Below are positions 1 to 40,472 of a stretch of 40,472 nt of DNA, one piece after another. Position numbers and translations under genes: made by a program. The DNA comes from Plakobranchus ocellatus (lineage: Eukaryota > Mollusca > Gastropoda > Plakobranchidae), in contig BLXT01006839.1 of assembly GCA_019648995.1 (NCBI GenBank), positions 769,633 through 810,104 on the forward strand, in the 5' to 3' direction. The notes beneath the pieces are model-generated. The model made no database searches, was not told the origin of the DNA, and saw nothing but the letters and a program-made list of their open reading frames with translations. The stretch's first letter is position 1. Each line of letters opens with the position of its first letter.

Positions 1-1417
1 CTGAGAAGTACGGATCCCTGCTAACACCCTCTCAACGATTTTGAAAAACAGAAAAGTTGGAAAAGATGGCCAGCGCATCAGCTGTCAACCTGGGAAAAAA
101 GAGGATGCGCCCTAGTAAAGTGGAGGACGTTGACGAAGGACTATTGACTTGGTTCAAGCAGGCCAGAGCTAGCTCTAGGAGCTCCTATCAATGGGGCAAT
201 TTTGATGGAAAACGCAGGAGAGCTGGGCAAAGAACTCAGCATCAGTTTTGTTCCATGCTCAGGCTGGCTTGGTCGATTTAAGAGACGACATGGAATTGTT
301 TTTAAAGCCGTCAGTGGGGAAGCGGCATCTGTGGACATGAGCACAGTAGACACATGGAGGGGCTCTGCTCTACAGCAACTACTGAAGAATTACAATGCGG
401 ACGATATTTTTAAAGCTGATGAAACGGGCGTTTTTTACAAATGCCTTCCAGACAAGACCCTGGACTTCAAAGGAAATGTTTGCACTGGAGGAAAAAAATC
501 AAAGGATCGGCTCACTGTATTAGTAGCTGCCAACATGAGCGAAAGTCAGAAACTGCCACTTCTTTTTATCGGCAAATCGGCCAAGCCTCGTTCCTTCAAC
601 AACACCAAGAAACTGCCTGTCGAGTATGCTGCTAACAAAAAAGCATGGATGACATGCGACACATTTATCTCTTGGCTGCAAAAATTAGATCGCAAGTTTT
701 TGCTACAAGGCCGTTCTGTAGCAATGATCGTCGACAACTGTCCAGCCCACCCCTCAGTTGACAACTTGAAAGCAATAAAGCTGGTGTTTTTGCCTCCAAA
801 CACCACCAGTATTTTACAGCCTTGCGACCATGGCATCATCAACAGCTTCAAGAACTACAGAAAGGCTGTGTACAGAGATATCTAGTTCATATTGACACTG
901 GATGCCCAGCTACCTTCAATATATCTGTGTTGGAAGCACTCTGCTTGATGAAGAAAGCATGGGATGATATCAGCACATCAGAGTAGCAAACTGCTTTCGT
1001 CACGCAGGTTTTTACAGCCAGGAGGAGAGCTCTGAAACTGAGAGCGAGACTTCACAAGAAGACCGAGATCCTGTCTCCCTCTTTGATCGGGTCAAGGGAG
1101 TAGTCCCGGTGGTTGGCACTTTAGGTGCTTTTCTCTATATAGATGAAGATGTCCCCACTGCAGAGGAGAACAGCATCCAGCAAATAGCTGCCGACCTCAG
1201 GGAAAACGATAGTGAAGAAGATGAGGAGGAGACTGCTCCCACCACCGCAGAAGCCAGATCAGCACTGCTGACTTTGGAAAAGTTTGTTATCGAACAAGGC
1301 ACTGATGACATGCGCAGCTCATTTTTTTCATTTGAATTTTCATTTGAAGACCATGTTGTGAGGAGAGCCAGGCAGACTGTCATCATTGACCACTTTAAGA
1401 ATAAAGCTGCCAACTAA
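1..1417 (+). pseudogene. Tigger-type transposase, frameshifted
   Basis: The enzyme would cut and paste the element. Visible in order are: the end of a CENP-B/pogo-type helix-turn-helix (IPANTLSTILKNR, about 18-56); the second DNA-binding half (VDEGLLTWFKQARA, then a frame change near 175-190 before PINGAILMENAGELGKEL); and a long open stretch (202-885) with the catalytic core. The core acids are the Asp in FKADETGVFY, the Asp in MIVDNCPAHP and the Asp in QPCDHGIINSFK. The last two are separated by 30 residues, the DD30D spacing of pogo/Tigger. After a stop at 883-885, the tail continues in other frames (SVLEALCLMKKAWDDIS; VANCFRHAGF) and ends with an acidic tail and a stop at 1415-1417. At least four frame changes or stops make it non-functional. 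Even so, the core is well preserved, so the insertion is not very old. Confidence 0.9.
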
Positions 1418-1650
1418 GCCAAATGGTCAATACAACCACAGCCCTTTTCAGGGCCAAAAAATAAACAAACAAAAAGGAGAAATGGGTTTGGCGTCCATGA
1501 GTATTAAAGCAGGATAGATCCGTTCTTTTCATTAAATTTCTTATTAAAGGGAAGTAATCCGGTAATTATTAGTGATGTTTTAGACCCCCGAATTTGGCCT
1601 CTTTTAATAATTCGAAGTCTTATAATCCGAAGTTTTGGTCCATTCCCATG

Positions 1651-1676
1651 TACTTCGAATTATGAGGTTTCCACTG
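1651..1676. repeat. 3' terminal inverted repeat of the Tigger element
   Basis: The last 26 bases of the element. The reverse complement opens with CAGTGGAAACCTCATAATTC, and TA follows directly at 1677-1678. The partner repeat is outside the window. Confidence 0.8.
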
Positions 1677-2359
1677 TAATATAGTAAAGTATACAAAGTC
1701 TCCATAAAAAATTAAAGATAATTAATACATTAACATTTGAGGTTTTGGACAAAAATTTCTTGAGGAAAAAAACGGAATTAAAGATTCTGTTGAAACAACT
1801 ATCAATATTTGAGAGAAAAGTGTAGACATTATTTTTCAATTTTACAAATGAACCAAAGGCAGGCATGTCCCACTATATCTGAATCTCAAAGTAGAGCAAA
1901 AACTAGTTTGGATTTATTTCAAAGCGCAAGTCATGAAGAGCGAAAACATAAGTAATTGATGCCTCTTCAACAATTCACAAAATTATTCATATTATTAGAT
2001 ATTGAACAGGGTGACCAAATGAGCATTCACACAGTCGCATGCGATCACATGCATTCCTTCAGGAAAGCATACACGGTTTTAACCATGAATTAAAGATCAC
2101 AACAATGCATTAATCTGATGGAGAAGGGCATAAAGATTTTCTGTATCTCTCTAATTTCTCAATTGTCCAAATGCAAATTGATTTAGAAATTTGTTGCAAG
2201 GATGCAATGTGTCTTTCATGATGTTACACATTTTTTTTCTAAACTTCATGACAATAAAAATTAGGTGATGCATGGGGTCATTTTGTGTTACCAAGTGAAT
2301 GCTTTCCAAAAATGATTCCAGGCCCCTCCAAAAAAAAAACCACAAAGGCAAAGACTCAC
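1677..2359. other. Rest of the Argonaute intron after exon 17
   Basis: AT-rich sequence between the Tigger end and the donor of exon 17. I see no exon here: nothing on the minus strand resembles the next Argonaute segment (EVKRVGDT and onward). The intron therefore exceeds 2.3 kb and continues left of the window. Confidence 0.7.
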
Positions 2360-34973
<32,614 letters not shown>

Positions 34974-35105
34974 ATCCAATCGTTAGCCTCAATGAGATTT
35001 TCTGGGAGAATTTGTACAAACTTTAGGCAGATTCAACTGTGAGCCGCCGACTCAAAACATTCATGGCGGTCGGTGTGCTTCCCGTTCCGTCGCGTGAAAC
35101 TAGTC
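34974..35105 (-). promoter_or_regulatory. Argonaute 5' leader and likely start-site region
   Basis: On the minus strand this runs continuously into exon 1. The part at about 35040-35105 is richer in CpG (ACGCGACGGAACGGG, CACCGACCGCC) than anything nearby, as expected near a TATA-less start site. No TATA box was seen. The exact start site is inferred, not seen. Confidence 0.5.
35023..35064 (-). other. Upstream ORF in the Argonaute leader
   Basis: ATG in a good context (CCGCCATGA, G at -3) opens a 13-codon frame, MNVLSRRLTVESA, that stops 49 bases before the main ATG. If it lies in the mature leader it could reduce translation of the Argonaute start. Confidence 0.5.
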
Positions 35106-35600
35106 CAAAAGCCTCGGTTTCGATACAGGTTTTTTTTTTCATTTGCTGTAACACTTCTAATAGATCAATAAGTTTTGGTTCACTCTTTCAGTCTATGTGA
35201 TATAGGCTATCTTAAGGATTTAAAACTTCTCTTTTTCGATATCAAGATTCCATCTTCCATTTTAGATTTTCAAGGTATATGTCGCAAAAACAGTCTTGAT
35301 AGAACAACGACAAACTAGTCTACTGACTATAAAGAAAATGTTTAGATTTTGGCAGTTTTACAGTGTATGTTATCATTGCAAAGGTCAAAGGCGAGACGGC
35401 CGACTTATTTTAGATAAAAATAGATCTTGACTTGTCTACACACGCGTTGTTAGGTTGAAAGCGTTGTCTTTCACTCTTTGGAAGTTAGTTTTGGGAGAAT
35501 ATTGGGATCACATTGAAACTGTAAAAATTGAAGGACAATGATTTTAAATCCATCAAACAGGAAGAATGTGTTGTGTCTCCTGATTGTCTTTAACCTATTC
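35106..35600. other. Upstream flank of the Argonaute gene
   Basis: AT-rich, no recognised gene or element. Any proximal promoter elements would lie here, but none could be named. Confidence 0.5.
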
Positions 35601-35611
35601 ATATACATGTA

Positions 35612-35738
35612 GTGAAATATTCTAGAGGCATCTGGCTTAAAAGTAATAGAAAAAATAATAATCTGAGGTATGAATATGATATAGTTTTAGTAGCAGAATC
35701 TGGTGAACAACTTCAAAAACTTTTAGATACTGTTGTTT

Positions 35739-35786
<48 letters not shown>

Positions 35787-36012
35787 GAGATAATTAACAT
35801 GTCTCTTAATGAGAAAAAAAAACCGCAACAGAAGACAAGAGTCATCTCAAAGAAATCCTCAAACCTCACAAATGCCAATTGCCATCCCGTTAGCAAAACA
35901 GGACAAATCAAACAAGTTACAAGCTTCAAAATTGTTGGCTACCTGATAGCATCAGATGGTAAATGGGCAAAGTGAAATAAGAAAAAGAATAGCTGTGGCC
36001 AAATGTGACAGG
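35612..36012 (+). mobile_element. LINE reverse-transcriptase fragment
   Basis: Reads NNLRYEYDIVLVAESGEQLQ, then KLLDTVV. This is the RT motif C region, where the family has YADD and this copy has YEYD. After a GA microsatellite and frame changes it continues TRVISKKSSN, QIKQVTSFKIVGYLIASDGK and EIRKRIAVAKCDR. These match the segment after motif C in non-LTR retrotransposons (xxVTSFKYLGYxIxSDGxxxxEIxxRIAxAK). The clade is uncertain, perhaps RTE-like. It is 5'- and 3'-truncated, with a lost catalytic Asp and at least two frame changes. It lies about 0.5 kb upstream of the Argonaute start region. Confidence 0.8.
35741..35790. repeat. (GA)n microsatellite inside the LINE fragment
   Basis: Fifty bases of GA with one GG. 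It separates the RT motif C segment from the following thumb segment. Confidence 0.95.
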
Positions 36013-37605
36013 CTGTATTTCATTTGTAATAAGATCATGTTGTTTGTGATTAAAGTTCACGTACCTGTTGTCTGTTTAACACAACTAAAGCTTTGTCTGC
36101 ATTTCCCCACGTTAAAAACATTTCTGCAGCTAATTTCACTATTGTATTCTTTATTTTTGTGCCAAAGGCCTTGCCTTGAGGCAGCCTAATTCCAACATTC
36201 TAGCCTTACATTGGCCTAACTTTGTCTTTTCTTGCATGAGTATTTCTTCTAGCCAGTACCTGGAGAGTAGACTTTTAGATTCTATGCTCATTTACAAGTG
36301 CTATGCCCAGCAGGCCTAGTCTTATCCTTTTTACTTTGCTGTAGATAAAAGCGGAGGCTGCCTGAGGATTCCTTTCTGTTACATTATATTTTATTTAAAT
36401 AAAATCCTTGTTTTTCTACGAGAAACTACACCCAAAGTTTTAGTATCCTGGTTCACTGCAACTGGTGAGTAAAGCTATGACTTCGATCTTACATTTTAAG
36501 GAGAATTATTTAATATGTAGATGGGCCTATAAAATTCAATAAATTTGTTAACTTGTGAAGATAGTGATTGAAGGGTTCCATCGCTCAAAGTATTTTTAAT
36601 AACTTGTGCTTGTAGAAATATTTAAATGCGTTAAGAGCCTATGGACTAAGGAATTGTTAATCTCAACTCAAAGCATTGAAAAGAATCATTTGATTAAGTT
36701 TATTTTATTTTAAGGACTGTTTAATAGAGAAATAGACGCTCTGTCGTCAAGTTGGCGAAGCCTTAACGAAAAGTGTTGAGGGCCGCAATGTTTAATATAT
36801 TTTAAATGTGTTTGTATTACTTCGGTTTATTTTACAAGGGCTGATTGGCTAATCCTAAATAATGGTTGTAATTTTGAATAGCCTACAAATAAAATCTGTT
36901 TGTATAGTTGACATTGATTTGATCTTCGGACCATGTGCTCATGTCCAAGGTCGTATGGTGAATAAGCTTTTTTTTTAAAATGTAATTATGACTTTTATTT
37001 TAATGCAAATATCACTTTTTTGTTTTGTTTCAGATGCCATATCAATTTTTCCACCTTAGCTTTTCTACCAATTGTCCTACCAACTTTTCACGGCAATTTT
37101 CATTGTAATTAAACATTTAAAAAACCAAGCTGACTTCGCTTCATTCATTTTGTGAAAAAGTTAGTGAGGTTAATCAAAGACACATAAAGTGAAATCAATA
37201 CTGACAAAGAGAAATATATTATCGATACCAAAATAAGGGTAATTAAAAAATGTATGGTCATTATTATAATCCTAATGGAAGTGAGTATTACAAAATAAAC
37301 AAGGACCAGAGAAAACTGGAAGCAGTAGAGATGTGGTTTATCAGAAGGATGATGAGAATATGATGGACTGAAAAAGATCCAATAAATCGGTACTGAATGA
37401 ATCTTAACTTTAGCGATCAGCAATGAAAACTATAAGACGGAGGCAACTGCGATTTTTTTACACATTTGCCGACACGAGGGTTAAGAAAATTTTGGACGAT
37501 TTGTATGAAACCTATACTACAATGTACATAATAATAGATGCAGAGAAGATAGGTGGGAGTTGTTAAGTGTAGATAAGCTGGTAATATAGTTATAACTATT
37601 TTGTA
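36013..37605. other. Intergenic, nothing recognised
   Basis: AT-rich DNA with several AGGCCTA words. No long open frame with family resemblance on either strand. Confidence 0.5.
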
Positions 37606-37710
37606 TATAGCCAGTCCACAACAAGGTGATCTTGAGCTTCCATGCCCTCCGTCAGGTCAGGGCGCAGGTGGCGGGGATCGAACCCGCGACAGAAGACCTT
37701 GCATAAACAG
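37606..37710 (-). repeat. tRNA-derived SINE, copy 2 (5'-truncated)
   Basis: On the minus strand it has an intact box B (GGGTTCGATCCCCGCC). The body then shares words with the copy at 2758-2892 (CTGAC-TGACGGAGG, AGATCACCTTGTTGTGGACT, GGCTATAT). The box-A half is missing or diverged. Confidence 0.75.
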
Positions 37711-40446
37711 GTTTTTAAAAGTGTTGTTGGAGAAGAAGAAAGCTTGTGTGAGGCCTATATTTTAAAGAAGTTGGAAAAAAAAAGAAAGGAAATAAGACAG
37801 GTAGGCCTACATTGAATCGTTTGGCTTGTTGCAGATTATTTTTATGCCAAAGTTTTCCGAACCTAATTTGCGATGACACTCGCTACTTCCAGTAAGTACC
37901 GCTCACGGCAATTCAGGGAAATATCTATGAGGCAATTGGATATCAGACCTAAAACAATTCAACTCAAACAATCAAAGTTACTACTCTAAAATAAAGTAAA
38001 AAAAAAACATCCTTTGCACAAGTTGTTTCCTTACTCATTCTATGTTTTACTCGCGATATCTAGTACAGGGTTGCTTATCAAGGCTGATTTGTTCTACTTT
38101 CGATGATTTTCTTATGAAGCAAAAAAGTAAAAAATACAAACAAAAACTTGAGCCTAAAACTTTATGTCCACCCAAACTTAAAAAAAAAAGTATAGATTTG
38201 CACGGTAAAAAGTCTAGGATACGTAGATCTAGTGCGTGTCTTCTTCTTTAGGTCCCTGTTGGAACAGACATCGGCGATCCTAGTCATCCACTCAAACTTG
38301 TTCTCAGTTAACTCTATGAGGCTGTTGTTGCTATCACACCTGATGCCTATGAGTTAAGATTTTCAATGTTAGTTACTTTCTGTCTATCTCTAATACGCTT
38401 GCCTTGGCCATGAATGTCAATTGCTGTTTTTTTTTTGTTTAACGTTATCAGGTAGCCATTATATAATGAATGTGGTAACTTTGATTTATTCTCCGTATTC
38501 TCCTTTGCTAAAGAGATTGCATTTGGGATTTGAGGATTTCTATTAGGCGACTATGCATCTCGTTTTTTTTTTTCTTTTTAGTTTTTGTTCTAGTTTTTTT
38601 TTTTTCACATGAAGAAACAGGCTCATTCTTTCACTCTTTAAAACAGCACTATCTAAAAGTTTTTAAAATTGTTCGTGTACGAAAAGAGGAAAAAAAAAGT
38701 CTTATGAGACCAACATAGGGATGCAGCCATCTCAATGCTGACAATCCCTGCAACCTCTCTTCCCTCCCTTAAGAAGGTTTAAGGTAAACCGTGCCGTTAA
38801 TAGATTGATTAACTCGGGCTCGCAGGAGCTAAATGTTGCGTGTGTTTATTCAAATAAACAGTTGCAAATTTTTAAAAAGGACTCTAATAAAAAGAAAACT
38901 CTCTGTGCAGCAATTATCTTCTGTATTAACTGCTTAGATTTTCAGATTTTACTTCCTCTCGATGTTTGCGTTTCCATCCCTGGAGTTAAATCAGCTTATT
39001 TAAGCTTCTACATATTATTTTTAACTGTTGTGTGATTCTAATTTGAACGCGGTGTATGTTTATTAGACTCTGATCTTTCTCATATCTCCCTACGTAGCTT
39101 CGACCTAGATCTACACTTCTCCGGTATTCGCGCCAATACCCGTGACCCAAACGTTCTTGGAAAGGGCGGGTGTGAAGGAAAAGAAAGGCATCTTGCTGCT
39201 GGGTGTACCGGCATGAATTTTTTTTTTCTTTTTTAAATTTTAAGGGTCGTTTTGGTCTGGTGGATCTATTTCAGAGAAACAATTCTCCAGGGCATAAAGC
39301 TGAAAGAGGCAGGTGGATACGAAGACAAAAAAAAAAAAAATGGATTGACAATACCTGAAATTCAAAGAGTGCCCAGGAAAACCATTTGCAGAAACTGGGA
39401 AAACCAGCCTGATACACTACTGGGAAAAATGTAGCTAACTCGTTTATAGCTTGTCCAGGTGGCGCCCCAAAAACTCCAGCGAGAATTAACTGTGTAAGGT
39501 AAGGCAAGGAGTGCTAGTGGGGTTAAATGGGGTGACAGAGCTAAAGGGTTCGATGGCCGAAGAAAGGGCAACTTGACTTCAATGCCATTGCAACGCCTTT
39601 TATGGCCTTGTAAACTTGTGTTGCCGCGTCGACATGATCAACATAATCTTTATTTCTATACAAACGTTGTAACTACATAATATTAGATAATTTGTACCTT
39701 AACTTCTGTACATGTACCAACTCTGTAAAACTACATCACCTTTGAGGACCATAGTGCAACTGTCCTTCTCTCTCATTTACCGCTAAATAGAAAAACTTAA
39801 GCGCTATAAGCTTATAATATTATTTACGCAATAATTAATGCAAGAGAATGGTTTAAAAGTTAACATATATATAAAATTTAAACGAATAAAAAGTAGCTCA
39901 AACTCAATAAAGATCTAGTGGGAGAAGAAGAGAGAACAATATAAGCCAACAGTTCAGTCGTTTTCTACAGACCAGTGAGCAAAATAACATCGACCACATC
40001 AAGGATAAATTGTTGAATGAATTCGCCACTAACACGCCACTTACAAGCTTCACACACAATTTTACACGCAATGATATCAATTAAGAAAAAACGATACAAG
40101 ATAATAAACCTGAAGACGCAAAGGGTGTAGAAAAGAAGAAAAAGCACGAAATTTTTCTTGAACCTCGAAAAGTCAAGAGGATCAGGGATTTCCTTTTATG
40201 CAACGTTTGGTTAAAAAAAAAAAAAAAAAAAATGACACGATCAACATATCTAGTGACGACAGTCTGAAGTAAAGAAAGAAATCACAGGACAACGCACAAG
40301 AACTTTTTTTCACGGATTTTGAACTCCTCAAAAGTTTCGGAGTTTGGACGAAATAAATGTAGAGGATGTCACAGCACAGGAAATAAAGCTTTGGAAACTA
40401 TTAGCACTAAAAAAGATTTCAGATCTGGGCTGGATGGAGTGGAAAA
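37711..40446. other. Intergenic, nothing recognised
   Basis: AT-rich, with homopolymers near 38557, 39230, 39330 and 40214. Small open frames show no family resemblance. The stretch 39100-39200 is somewhat more G/C-rich but unassigned. Confidence 0.5.
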
Positions 40447-40472
40447 GGGGGGTGGGGGGGGGGGGGGGGGGG
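40447..40472. repeat. Poly-G run at the window end
   Basis: Twenty-six bases, all G except a single T at 40453, ending exactly at the window edge. Confidence 0.9.

Larger units (their letters stand above)
1..1676 (+). mobile_element. Tigger/pogo DNA transposon, 5' end outside window
   Basis: A Tc1/mariner-superfamily element of the pogo/Tigger branch. It carries a broken transposase (1-1417) and a 3' end reading CTTCGAATTATGAGGTTTCC followed by ACTG. On the reverse strand this starts CAGTGGAAACCTCATAATTC, the usual form of a Tigger terminal repeat. The element stops at 1676 and is followed by TA (1677-1678), the expected target duplication. Between 1560 and 1660 the end motif is partly repeated (AATTCGAAG, AATCCGAAG). 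The 5' inverted repeat and the start of the transposase are left of the window, so the left TA cannot be checked. It lies in the intron of the Argonaute gene after the last visible MID exon, in the opposite orientation to that gene. Confidence 0.9.

Noticed and set aside
36330-36480. LTR-like stretch (AATAAAA followed by a CTGGTTCACTGCAACTGG-type word)
   Set aside because: Only a weak look of an LTR end. No partner repeat, target duplication or coding remnant was found, so no element is called.

Overview
The window is animal DNA, AT-rich, with small exons in long introns. It most likely comes from a protostome, probably a gastropod mollusc. That guess rests on the protostome AGO1-like Argonaute sequence, the scattered GATCTA and AGGCCTA words and the SINE and DNA-transposon content. 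The species cannot be read from the sequence.

Most of the window is one gene: an Argonaute of the miRNA (AGO) clade on the minus strand. The 5' end lies near 35.1 kb and coding exons run leftward to 2360. Eighteen coding exons were placed by splice signals, reading phase and family similarity. They give about 597 residues: a Gly/Pro-rich N-terminal tail, the N domain, L1 linker, PAZ, L2 linker and the first part of MID. The reading stops at the tyrosine that binds the guide 5' phosphate. The rest of MID and all of PIWI lie beyond the left edge.

The most interesting feature is a pair of in-frame 123-nt exons, 6310-6432 and 8795-8917, that encode alternative versions of the same L2 segment. 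They are 25/41 identical in protein, but 19 of the 25 shared residues use different codons. They look like old, selectively maintained, mutually exclusive exons. The segment covers the positions of two regulatory phosphosites of human AGO2 (S387 and Y393). At the S387 position one exon has Asp and the other Asn.

The introns hold mobile-element fossils. 1-1676 is a broken Tigger/pogo DNA transposon, antisense to the gene. 31493-34210 is a 2.7-kb Mutator-like (MULE) element in intron 1, with a perfect 9-bp target duplication, diverged inverted ends, transposase fragments in opposite orientations and two arrays of 40-bp hairpin units. There are two copies of a tRNA-derived SINE and several minisatellites.

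Upstream of the gene (35.1-40.5 kb) are a LINE reverse-transcriptase fragment split by a GA microsatellite, one SINE copy and otherwise unrecognised AT-rich sequence. The window ends in a poly-G run.
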